Shown: positions 8,419-15,572 of the stretch, piece after piece
How positions within the stretch are numbered: the first letter of the stretch is position 1
Layout of the letters: every line of letters starts with the position of its first letter
From: an uncultured Bacillota bacterium
Lineage (GTDB): Bacteria; Bacillota; Clostridia; Christensenellales; UBA1242
Direction: 5' to 3'
NCBI GenBank assembly: GCA_947090235.1
Contig: CAMUNJ010000005.1
Coordinates: 1-20,041, forward strand
Length of the DNA: 20,041 bases
Notes under the pieces: model-generated
What the model was told of the DNA's origin: nothing
Databases searched by the model: none
The model's input: only the letters and a program-made list of their open reading frames with translations
Program-made: the position numbers and the translations under genes

Positions 8419-8447
8419 ATTTTAACATAAAAAATACAAAATAGCAA
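8419..8447 (-). promoter_or_regulatory. Extended -10 promoter of holB-ricT-trmN6, predicted leaderless
   Basis: On the minus strand TTGCTA (8442-8447), a 17-base spacer and TAAAAT (8419-8424) preceded by TG one base upstream (TGTTAAAAT). Only AAGTT separates the -10 from ATG, so transcription should begin at or next to the start codon. Confidence 0.6.
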
Positions 8448-8463
8448 ATGTATTTTATTTAAA

Positions 8464-9561
8464 CTAACATTCTACTTCTGCATCTGTAGTATTTTTGCTA
8501 ATACTTGAAGATTGAGAATTTAATGGACTAACAATTTCTTCTAAGTTGTTTCTCAGTTCTAACATATTTAAGTTTACAAACTGCTGAGATTGAGTGTTCA
8601 AAATTGAGTTATTTATTGAATATTGTAAAGCACTTGCCATGCATTTTGCAACATACTCACCTGTCAATGTCGCATTAATATTAGGCATGCCATCTTTATT
8701 ACGACTGAATTGTGTTATTGCATGATCTTTATGGCTTACTCTCAATGGAGAGGTGACTAATCTAAGTTCATTGTCCCCTTCTTGCAAAACATAGCATCTC
8801 TCGTGTGTTGTATAAAACTCTCTCAATAATTTAGGAGTATCTAAAAGAAAACTTTCTTTTAGCCATTGCTTTTTATCAGATTCTGCAACATTTACTATTT
8901 CATCAGGTTTTAGTTTTTGTCTTTCTGATGTGGTTAAATTCTCCGAACGCATTACCTTCATCATCATGGTTCTCCAACAAGCCTCTCCAGAAGAAGCAAA
9001 TTGTTCATCCATAGGAGATACAATATTAAGATAATTTACATTTGGCGTAACCATCGTGACTCCATATGATACAACAAATATTTGCTTAATTACTTTACTT
9101 ATCACATCTTCTGAATAATATAAATTATTCATGATATATTGAAGTTCTGATATCATATTGTAAACTGTCTCTCCACCCATGCTGTGAGCAAATATTGTTA
9201 CATTTCTCATATTTTTGCAGGCTTCTAGACTGCTAAGTCTTTTATTCCCCCCCCCGCAAATCAAGGGCATAAATAAATCCCTAGTAAACCTTCTAGTATA
9301 ATATTCAAGCATTTTATGATTTGGTGTTTTTCCATTATAGTAGATTGAAAGCACATCTGCCTCAGTTTTTGTGCTATCCAACAAACTTTTAACAATTTTA
9401 GCATTGCCGTTTGCACTTCGAATTCCCTCTGTTCCGCTTCCTCCAACAACAAGCACAGTTGGCTTATTTATTAAATAAACATCTGGATTGAGAGGTTCCC
9501 AATTATTAGAGATACCATTTACTCTCCTACCCAATCCAAATCCTTCATAATTAAATGCCAT
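8464..9561 (-). CDS. Unrecognised protein with alpha/beta-hydrolase-like features and a G9 tract
   Basis: I do not recognise the family of this 365-residue protein. It has no signal peptide or clear membrane helix. A beta strand and glycine turn (TVLVVGGSGTEG, residues 35-46) and a nucleophile-elbow-like FAHSMGGE (S127) suggest an alpha/beta-hydrolase fold. D185 (SPMDEQ) and H277 or H280 (RVSHKDH) could complete a triad; this is inferred from order only. The elbow has Ala where GxSxG has its first Gly, a known variation. The C-terminal 40 residues are rich in S, N and Q. Codons 103-105 (Gly-Gly-Gly) are a run of nine G, at which one-base slippage would stop translation. The start has GGTGGTGGAG upstream and its own promoter; holB downstream has a separate one. 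Confidence 0.7.
   Translation of the reverse strand: MAFNYEGFGLGRRVNGISNNWEPLNPDVYLINKPTVLVVGGSGTEGIRSANGNAKIVKSLLDSTKTEADVLSIYYNGKTPNHKMLEYYTRRFTRDLFMPLICGGGNKRLSSLEACKNMRNVTIFAHSMGGETVYNMISELQYIMNNLYYSEDVISKVIKQIFVVSYGVTMVTPNVNYLNIVSPMDEQFASSGEACWRTMMMKVMRSENLTTSERQKLKPDEIVNVAESDKKQWLKESFLLDTPKLLREFYTTHERCYVLQEGDNELRLVTSPLRVSHKDHAITQFSRNKDGMPNINATLTGEYVAKCMASALQYSINNSILNTQSQQFVNLNMLELRNNLEEIVSPLNSQSSSISKNTTDAEVEC
9247..9255 (-). repeat. Homopolymeric G9 tract inside a coding region
   Basis: Nine C on the plus strand, read as GGG GGG GGG in the gene. It is the longest G/C run in this AT-rich window. With 10 G the frame reads GAA TAA directly after the tract; with 8 G it reaches TAG within about eight codons. 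A one-base slip therefore truncates the protein after about 105-113 of 365 residues. Confidence 0.85.
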
Positions 9562-9581
9562 ATCTCCACCACCTTTTATAT

Positions 9582-9610
9582 ATTATAACATATTTTCGCT
9601 TAAATTTCTA
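9582..9610 (-). promoter_or_regulatory. Sigma-A promoter of the hydrolase-like gene
   Basis: On the minus strand TAGAAA (9605-9610), a 17-base spacer and TATAAT (9582-9587), with an extended TG (TGTTATAAT). The leader would be about 14 bases, just enough for the ribosome site. Confidence 0.65.
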
Positions 9611-9637
9611 TATTTTTTGTACTTTTATTTAAACTAA

Positions 9638-9668
9638 AAAAAACACTTTCTAATAGAAAGTGTTTTTT
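9638..9668 (-). terminator. Rho-independent terminator of the uppP-ATPase operon
   Basis: A perfect 14-bp stem (9638-9651 with 9655-9668) and a three-base AAT loop, with an A/T run on each side, starting two bases after the ATPase stop codon. It would work in either direction. Confidence 0.9.
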
Positions 9669-9669
9669 G

Positions 9670-12306
9670 TTATTTAGTTTTTCTTTTGCCTTTTTCGTAC
9701 AGCCAGTAGAAAAGTTTAAAAAGTTCGCTTGCTAACATCATAACTAGACTTAGTCCGAATATTACTCCCCACAACCATGGAGACAAATCCACAAGTTTTA
9801 GAACTGTATGAAGAGGTGTGAATGCTATTAATGCTAATAGACCAAAACAGAACAACAATGAAACTATAAACATTTTATTTTTAAACGGATTAGATTTGAA
9901 CATTGAACGATTAGTTCGCATAGATGCCAAATAGAACATTTGAATTATATTTAAAGTATAGAATGCAACAGTAACACCTATAGATTCTCCGCCAACCTTT
10001 AAGCCAATATAGAATGCTAACATTGTAAGAAGCGTTTGAACAAGACCTAATACTACAATAGAAAGTCCACATCCTTCACTAAAAAGACCATGTTTTGAAT
10101 TTCGAGGCTTCATATCCATAAGGTTTTTTTCAGGAGGCTCAACGCCAAGAGCAATTGCTGGCAAACTATCTGTAATCAAGTTTACAAAGAGAATTTGCAC
10201 TGGGAATAGAAAAACATATTGAGGGAAAAAGACTGTGGCAAGGAAAAGCGACATAAGTTCGCCCATATTTGCTGAAAAGAGAAATTTTACAGCCTTGACA
10301 ATGTTTTGATAAATCTTTCGTCCTTCTTCGACGGCAATAACTATTGTTGCAAAATTATCGTCTGTCACAAGCATATCTGCAACTTCTTTTGTCACATCAG
10401 TACCAGTTATCCCCATGCCTATACCAATATTCGCTTTCTTTATACTTGGGGCATCATTGACTCCATCACCTGTCATTGCAACGACATGGCCTTGCTTTTT
10501 AAAGATTTCCACAATGCGAACTTTATGATCTGGGCTTACTCTAGCAAACACGCTTATATTTTTAATTTTCTCATTTAAAATTTCATCGTCTAGATTATCA
10601 AGTTCTGCACCAGTTATAACCTGAGATATATCTTCAACTATACCACATTCCTTTGCTACTGCAAAAGCGGTGTCTTTATGGTCACCAGTAATCATAACTG
10701 CACGCATGCCTGCTTTTTTGCATTTCTTGACAGCCGACTTTATTTCTTTACGAGGTGGATCATACATACCTACAAGACCTATAAAGATCAAATTATCTTC
10801 GCTAATTTTTTCTTTACTATTGTGCTTTTTATATGCAAATGCAAGAACGCGAAGTGCTTTATCTGCCATATTGGAGTTGGCTTTTTCTATTGAAGCAATA
10901 TGCTTTGCGGTAAGTTTTATCTCTTTGCCATCTATCAAAATTTTTGTACATCTTTTGAGAAGATGATCTAAGGCTCCTTTAGTAAAAATATAATCCTCAC
11001 CATAATAACAATTTGCTGTCGACATAAGTTTTCGCTTGCTATCAAAAGGTATTTCATCTAAACGAAAATGCGTTTCATTAAACTTATCTTTATCCACCCC
11101 CATCTTTTTACCAAAATTACAAAGGGCAATCTCTGTAGGATCTCCAACAAAACTTCCATTAGAAAGTGTAGAATCATTACACAACAGCATACACGCTAGA
11201 AGTTTATCTATCGACTGAGTTTTATTTCTACCCGCAGTTTGCAAAACACCATCACAATAAGTTGATTCTACAGTCATTTTATTTTGAGTTATTGTGCCGG
11301 TCTTATCTGAGCAGATTATATCGCAACAACCAAGAGTTTCAACTGAGTGCAAATGTTTGACTACAGCCTTTTGTTTAGCAAGTCGTGCAATTCCCATACT
11401 CATAATTATAGTAATAACTGCTGGCATACTTTCTGGGATAGCAGCAACAGAAATTGCAACTGCAGTTAAAAATGCTTCCAATGGATTACCTGGTCTTGCA
11501 ACACATTCTAGAATAAAAGTGACAATTGCAATACCTAAAACTAAAAATGTTAAAAGTTTGCCAACCTCCTTTATATTTTTTTGAAGTGGTGTTGTTTCTT
11601 TTTCTGTGGTTTTTATGCTCTCCGCAATCTTTCCTATCTCAGTTTCTTTGCCAATAGCAACAACTACGCCCAAACCTCTTCCATTTGAAACCAAGCAACC
11701 TTTATAGCACATATTTGTACGATCGGCAAGAGGAAGATTTTCTTTAACGATAACTGAAGCATTTTTATTGACTGCCATGCTTTCGCCAGTCAAGGAACTT
11801 TCATCAACTTGCAAACTTGCACTTTCTATAAGTCTCAAATCTGCAGGCACAATAGCCCCCGCTTCCAGAACAATAATGTCTCCTACAACTATTTTTTTTG
11901 TATTTATCTTTTTTATCTCGCCATTTCTCATAACAAAGGCTTCTGGCTCTGTCATTTTTTTGAGTGCTTCTAAAGATTTTTCAGCCTTGTTTTCTTGTAC
12001 AAGTCCAAAAATTGCGTTCATAAGCACAATGGCAAGTATAATGCCGCCATCTACTATTTCGCTGACCTGACCTTTCCAAATGCCTATTCCTATAGAAACA
12101 CCCGCGGCTATAAGCAAAATTAAAATCATAAGGTCTTTAAACTGTTCCAAAAATTTAATAATAAAAGGGGTTTTTTTGTTGCCTTCTATTTCATTTTTAG
12201 GCGAGTTCTTTAGGCGAGATAAAGCCTCATCCTCGCTAAGTCCTTTTTTGCAAGAATTTACTTCTTTCAATGAATCTGCAATGGTTAAATTGTGAAAATC
12301 CTTCAT
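9670..12306 (-). CDS. Calcium-transporting P-type ATPase (P2A/P2B-like)
   Basis: An 878-residue cation pump. Visible elements are the N-terminal cation-ATPase domain, the actuator motif TGES (DESSLTGESM), the phosphorylation site DKTGT with D334, the nucleotide-binding FTKGALD, and the hinge MTGDGVNDAP. Membrane segment M4 reads AAIPESMPAV, keeping the calcium-ligand Glu but with SM in place of the usual GL of PEGL. M6 reads VNLITDSLPAIALG, keeping the Asn, Thr and Asp of the SERCA calcium site, so Ca2+ export is the likely function. ATG 12306 is chosen because AAGGA lies seven bases upstream; the ATG at 12348 is inside uppP and has no ribosome site. It starts 13 bases after uppP, as its operon partner. 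Confidence 0.9.
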   Translation of the reverse strand: MKDFHNLTIADSLKEVNSCKKGLSEDEALSRLKNSPKNEIEGNKKTPFIIKFLEQFKDLMILILLIAAGVSIGIGIWKGQVSEIVDGGIILAIVLMNAIFGLVQENKAEKSLEALKKMTEPEAFVMRNGEIKKINTKKIVVGDIIVLEAGAIVPADLRLIESASLQVDESSLTGESMAVNKNASVIVKENLPLADRTNMCYKGCLVSNGRGLGVVVAIGKETEIGKIAESIKTTEKETTPLQKNIKEVGKLLTFLVLGIAIVTFILECVARPGNPLEAFLTAVAISVAAIPESMPAVITIIMSMGIARLAKQKAVVKHLHSVETLGCCDIICSDKTGTITQNKMTVESTYCDGVLQTAGRNKTQSIDKLLACMLLCNDSTLSNGSFVGDPTEIALCNFGKKMGVDKDKFNETHFRLDEIPFDSKRKLMSTANCYYGEDYIFTKGALDHLLKRCTKILIDGKEIKLTAKHIASIEKANSNMADKALRVLAFAYKKHNSKEKISEDNLIFIGLVGMYDPPRKEIKSAVKKCKKAGMRAVMITGDHKDTAFAVAKECGIVEDISQVITGAELDNLDDEILNEKIKNISVFARVSPDHKVRIVEIFKKQGHVVAMTGDGVNDAPSIKKANIGIGMGITGTDVTKEVADMLVTDDNFATIVIAVEEGRKIYQNIVKAVKFLFSANMGELMSLFLATVFFPQYVFLFPVQILFVNLITDSLPAIALGVEPPEKNLMDMKPRNSKHGLFSEGCGLSIVVLGLVQTLLTMLAFYIGLKVGGESIGVTVAFYTLNIIQMFYLASMRTNRSMFKSNPFKNKMFIVSLLFCFGLLALIAFTPLHTVLKLVDLSPWLWGVIFGLSLVMMLASELFKLFYWLYEKGKRKTK

Positions 12307-12319
12307 ATCCGTCCTTTTA

Positions 12320-13078
12320 TTATATAACAAATATAGAAATAATAGCAATCAAAATTAAATATAAACAAAATCCTTTGAAGCCTGCCTTTTGAGTGAGTTT
12401 TATCATAGCCTTGATAGAAACAACACCTACTATGAAAGCGGTAAAAAATGCTAAAATCAATCCTATCCAATTTATAGATATAACTTCGCCTAAAACTATA
12501 ATCTTATAAATCTCTAATGCCATAGACAAAAGGATTATTGGAATAGACATTAAAAAAGAAAACTTAGCAACCTCTTCTCTATTACTTCCGCTTATCAAAC
12601 CCGCACTAATTGTTGTACCCGATCTAGATAAACCTGGAAAGGTTGCAAATCCCTGTGCTATTCCAATTATCAAAGCATCTTTAAAAGTAATTTCATGTTG
12701 CTGTTTTTTATTTGAGAAATATTGACCTAATAATAAAAGTCCCGCACTTGCCAAAAAGAAAAATGGCAAAAGTTTTCCGTTAAAAGAATTTTCTATTATT
12801 GGCATAATCAACAAAGCAATAATTCCTGTTGGTATTGTTGCAATAGCTATGGATATGCTTTGCTTTCCAAAAGGTCTTGTAACAATTTTCCAAACATCCT
12901 TTCTAAGAACAACTAATATAGAAAGCAATGTAGCCATATGAAGAACAATAGAAACAAATAAGGAATCCTCTATTCCAAAAATGTTTGATAATAAAACTAA
13001 ATGTCCACTAGAAGACACTGGCAAAAATTCTGTTAAACCTTGAACAAGACCTAAAACAACCAAAAAAAGAATTTCCAC
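12320..13078 (-). CDS. uppP: Undecaprenyl-diphosphatase UppP/BacA
   Basis: A 252-residue integral membrane phosphatase that converts undecaprenyl diphosphate to the monophosphate, recycling the lipid carrier for peptidoglycan and other wall polymers; overproduction gives bacitracin resistance. Both family signatures are present: GLTEFLPVSSSGHL at residues 14-27, and FPGLSRSGTTISAG in the second half, with hydrophobic helices between and after. The start is GTG, preceded by AGAGGG about six bases upstream. It is the first gene of a two-gene unit with the P-type ATPase. A promoter with TTCATA and AATAAT 16 bases apart may lie at about 13100-13127, but the match is weak. Confidence 0.93.
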   Translation of the reverse strand: MEILFLVVLGLVQGLTEFLPVSSSGHLVLLSNIFGIEDSLFVSIVLHMATLLSILVVLRKDVWKIVTRPFGKQSISIAIATIPTGIIALLIMPIIENSFNGKLLPFFFLASAGLLLLGQYFSNKKQQHEITFKDALIIGIAQGFATFPGLSRSGTTISAGLISGSNREEVAKFSFLMSIPIILLSMALEIYKIIVLGEVISINWIGLILAFFTAFIVGVVSIKAMIKLTQKAGFKGFCLYLILIAIISIFVI

Positions 13079-13314
13079 AATAATCCCTCTAATCTAAATT
13101 ATTGTTTGTCCCAAGATTTTATGAATGTTTTTATCTTTTTGTAATCAAAAAATAGACAATACTTATTGCCTAGCAAAATTTAAAAACTTTATATTTTATT
13201 TTAATGCACCATCCATTAAACTCTTTTTTAATTTAAAATTTAACAAAAAATAACATTTAACTACATAAAATTTATATATTTTATGTCTAAAAATGTCTAA
13301 CTATTTCGTTTAAT

Positions 13315-13347
13315 CGCAAATTTTGCGTAAAGTGTTAAAAACGCTTT
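13315..13347. promoter_or_regulatory. Two adjacent inverted repeats, candidate operators of the XRE protein
   Basis: CGCAAA-T-TTTGCG (13315-13327, perfect) is followed after one base by AAAGTGTT-AAA-AACGCTTT (13329-13347, one mismatch). The second repeat covers the -35 element and part of the spacer of the XRE promoter, which is where an autorepressor would bind. Confidence 0.45.
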
Positions 13348-13362
13348 ATTTTAGGCTAAAAT
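13335..13362 (+). promoter_or_regulatory. Promoter of the XRE gene, predicted leaderless
   Basis: TTAAAA (13335-13340), a 16-base spacer and TAAAAT (13357-13362), followed by only six bases before ATG. There is no room for a Shine-Dalgarno site and none is seen. Confidence 0.5.
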
Positions 13363-13368
13363 TTAAAC

Positions 13369-13584
13369 ATGAACAAAAATGTTATCGTAGGAGAAAGAAT
13401 TAAAAATCTAAGAAAAGAGGGCTCTCTTTCACAAGTCGCTCTTGCTTCAAAGATTGATTCTAATCAAAAACAGGTATCAAAATGGGAACGCGGTCAAATA
13501 GAACCCAATATAGATATGCTCAAAAAACTTGCTGATTATTTTGATGTTTCTGTTGATTATTTGATTGGTCGCTCAGATTTTTAA
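13369..13584 (+). CDS. Small XRE/Cro-C1-type helix-turn-helix regulator
   Basis: A 71-residue single-domain DNA-binding protein. The whole length is an HTH_3 fold: RIKNLRKEG (helix 1), SQVALASKI (helix 2), NQKQVSKWERGQIEP (recognition helix and the conserved WERG turn), MLKKLADYFDVSVDYLIGRSD (helices 4-5). There is no extra sensor domain. It stands alone and its target is unknown; inverted repeats over its own promoter suggest autoregulation. The start has no ribosome site and a -10 element six bases upstream, so the mRNA is probably leaderless. Such proteins occur in mobile elements and toxin-antitoxin pairs, but no partner of that kind is adjacent on the same strand. Confidence 0.88.
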   Translation: MNKNVIVGERIKNLRKEGSLSQVALASKIDSNQKQVSKWERGQIEPNIDMLKKLADYFDVSVDYLIGRSDF

Positions 13585-13644
13585 TTTGATTTAAATTATT
13601 GACAAAATGACAACTTCTTGTTGCCATGTTTTTTGTTGATATTT

Positions 13645-13743
13645 TTATAAAATATTCATTGCATGACCGCCAAAGATTGTGACAAATATAAATATCACAA
13701 TTATTGCGACTATTCCTAATAATATCAGCAAAAACTTTTTCAT
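13645..13743 (-). CDS. Small 32-residue hydrophobic peptide, single membrane helix
   Basis: ATG at 13741-13743 opens a 32-codon frame. It begins MKKFLLILLGIVAIIVIF, has a membrane-length hydrophobic stretch at residues 4-24, and ends in a short polar tail, GGHAMNIL. A short basic start followed by one helix is typical of small membrane proteins and of type I toxins. Support comes from the promoter directly upstream and from the frame being the only one here with protein-like composition. There is no Shine-Dalgarno site. It is divergent from metG and convergent with the XRE gene. Function is unknown, and a chance frame cannot be excluded. Confidence 0.45.
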   Translation of the reverse strand: MKKFLLILLGIVAIIVIFIFVTIFGGHAMNIL

Positions 13744-13749
13744 ACACAA

Positions 13750-13778
13750 AGTTTATCATCTTCTATTTAACTTGTAAA
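13750..13778 (-). promoter_or_regulatory. Promoter of the 32-residue peptide, predicted leaderless
   Basis: On the minus strand TTTACA (13773-13778, five of six consensus bases), a 17-base spacer and TAAACT (13750-13755) preceded by TG one base upstream (TGATAAACT). Six bases then separate it from ATG. Confidence 0.5.
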
Positions 13779-13843
13779 AATAGATTTATGTCGCAAAATA
13801 TCAAAATTAAAAGAATTTTAAATAATTGTTATTCTTTTATTTC

Positions 13844-13872
13844 TTGACAATAAAATTCTAGTGTGCTAAGAT
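13844..13872 (+). promoter_or_regulatory. Sigma-A promoter of metG
   Basis: TTGACA (13844-13849, perfect), a 17-base spacer and TAAGAT (13867-13872). Transcription should start near 13879, leaving a leader of about 16 bases with GGAGG at 13884-13888. That is far too short for a T-box or SAM riboswitch. Confidence 0.85.
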
Positions 13873-13894
13873 AAAAATCAATTGGAGGCTTTAA

Positions 13895-15475
13895 ATGAAA
13901 GAAACTTTTTATATCACTACACCCATCTATTATCCTAGCAACAAATTTACTCTTGGAAACTGCTATACAACAGTAATTTGTGACGCCGTTGCGAGATTTA
14001 ATCGTAATTTAGGCAAGGATGTTATGTTTTTGACAGGAACAGATGAACATGGTCAAAAGATAAGCCTTTCTGCTGCAAAACAAGGAAAGACTGAAAAAGA
14101 ATATCTTGATGAAATGATTGCTGACGCCAAGGCACTTTGGAAAATGCTTGATATTTCTTATGATAAATTTATAAGAACAACTGATGATTATCATGAAAAA
14201 TCTGTTCAAAAGATATTTAGAACTCTTTATGAAAAAGGTTATATCTATAAAGACAAATATCAAGGTTTGTATTGCACACCATGCGAAAGTTTTTGGACTC
14301 AATCTCAACTTGTAGATGGCAAATGCCCAGACTGCGGTCGCGAAGTGAATTTGCAAGAAGAAGAGGCTTATTTCTTTAAACTAAGCGAATTTGGAGACAA
14401 ACTTTTAAAGTTATATAAAGATCAACCAGACTTTCTTCTTCCAACATCTCGCGTAAACGAAATGGTAAACAATTTTATAAAACCAGGATTAGAAGATCTT
14501 TGCGTTTCAAGAACATCTGTCAAATGGGGTATCCCTGTGGATTTTGACCCAAAGCACACAATCTATGTTTGGGTTGACGCTTTAACAAACTATATCAATG
14601 CTCTTGGCTATAATAGCGAAGACGACTCTAATTTTAGAAAATATTGGCCAGCAGATGTACACATGATAGGAAAAGAAATTGTGCGTTTCCATGCAATCAT
14701 CTGGCCTGCAATATTGATGGCTTTAGACCTTCCTCTTCCAAAGAGATTGTTTGGCCATGGCTGGATGCTTTTTGGTGGAGATAAACTTTCCAAAAGTAAA
14801 GAAACAGGCAAAAAAGAATGTCTTGACCCAAGAAAACTTATCCCTCTCTATTCAGCCGATGCAATTAGATATATTCTTCTGCGTGAAATTCCTTTTGGCT
14901 CAGATGGCAACTACTCAACAGAAGGATTTTTAACAAGATTTAATAGTGACCTTTCAAATAATTATGGCAACTTAGTTTCAAGAACATTAAGTATGCTTAA
15001 AAAATACTTTGGCTCAACACTTCCAACAGCAGATGGAAAGGATGACGAAAGAGCAACAGAACTTAAAAACGCAATCAAAGAGGAAAAAGAAAAAGTATTC
15101 AAATATATGCAAGACTTTGATGTTTCTAAATCATTGATCTCAATATTTAATATTTTCTCACAAGCAAATAGATATATAGAACTTTCTGAGCCTTGGGCTA
15201 TAGCAAAAGATCCCGCTCGCGAACAAGAACTTAAAAATGTTATGAGAAATTTGCTTGAAAGTATAAGAATAGGGACTTTACTTCTTAACGCTTTTCTTCC
15301 ATGCTGCACACAAAAAGTTCTTGATGCCCTTGGAATAACAAATATTGAAGAGGCATTTACTCAACTAGACAATTTCTATGCATTGAAAGATGGAATGATT
15401 ATCGAGCCATTACCAATCTTATTCCCTCGCTTGGATATCAATGCAGAAACTGAAAAACTATATACAATGGCATAA
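13895..15475 (+). CDS. metG: Methionine-tRNA ligase, short form without C-terminal dimerisation domain
   Basis: A 526-residue class I synthetase that charges tRNA(Met). The first signature, usually HIGH, reads TLGN at residues 19-22; TDEHGQKI follows, then a zinc knuckle with C127/C130 and C144/C147, the anticodon-side WVDALTNYI, and KLSKS at 297-301 for KMSKS. An anticodon-binding helical domain closes the protein. It stops at about 526 residues, whereas B. subtilis MetS is near 660 with a C-terminal tRNA-binding domain; that domain is absent. The strong promoter and GGAGG site six bases before ATG fix the start. It is a single-gene unit ended by the terminator at 15545. In B. subtilis metS lies next to tatD, which is about 10 kb away here. 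Confidence 0.95.
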   Translation: MKETFYITTPIYYPSNKFTLGNCYTTVICDAVARFNRNLGKDVMFLTGTDEHGQKISLSAAKQGKTEKEYLDEMIADAKALWKMLDISYDKFIRTTDDYHEKSVQKIFRTLYEKGYIYKDKYQGLYCTPCESFWTQSQLVDGKCPDCGREVNLQEEEAYFFKLSEFGDKLLKLYKDQPDFLLPTSRVNEMVNNFIKPGLEDLCVSRTSVKWGIPVDFDPKHTIYVWVDALTNYINALGYNSEDDSNFRKYWPADVHMIGKEIVRFHAIIWPAILMALDLPLPKRLFGHGWMLFGGDKLSKSKETGKKECLDPRKLIPLYSADAIRYILLREIPFGSDGNYSTEGFLTRFNSDLSNNYGNLVSRTLSMLKKYFGSTLPTADGKDDERATELKNAIKEEKEKVFKYMQDFDVSKSLISIFNIFSQANRYIELSEPWAIAKDPAREQELKNVMRNLLESIRIGTLLLNAFLPCCTQKVLDALGITNIEEAFTQLDNFYALKDGMIIEPLPILFPRLDINAETEKLYTMA

Positions 15476-15544
15476 GCTTTAAACTAATTATATTAAATAT
15501 TTGATATATTTAAAAACAATATAATATTAAAAATTTGGTTACAA

Positions 15545-15571
15545 AAAAAACACGGAAATCCCGTGTTTTTT
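15545..15571. terminator. Bidirectional terminator between metG and the convergent 806-residue gene
   Basis: An 11-bp stem (15545-15555 with 15561-15571) containing ACACGG/CCGTGT and a five-base loop. It has A runs on the left and T runs on the right, so both strands end in a U tract. It begins one base after the stop of the minus-strand gene. Confidence 0.88.
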
Positions 15572-15572
15572 A

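Larger units (their letters stand above)
13079..13368. other. AT-rich divergent intergenic region between uppP and the XRE gene
   Basis: No gene is visible in these 290 bases. They hold the presumed uppP promoter on the left and the XRE promoter on the right. An 8-bp inverted repeat, ACATAAAA (13263-13270) with TTTTATGT (13279-13286), is followed by two copies of ATGTCTAA (13283-13290 and 13293-13300). Confidence 0.5.

Noticed and set aside
12307..12348. N-terminal extension of the P-type ATPase to 12348
   Set aside because: It begins inside uppP without a ribosome site, while AAGGA precedes ATG 12306.
13520..13759. 79-residue minus-strand frame downstream of the XRE gene
   Set aside because: It runs through the XRE coding region and has no ribosome site; another frame there gives the membrane peptide with a promoter.
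13873..13894. T-box or SAM riboswitch upstream of metG
   Set aside because: The promoter leaves a leader of only about 16 bases.
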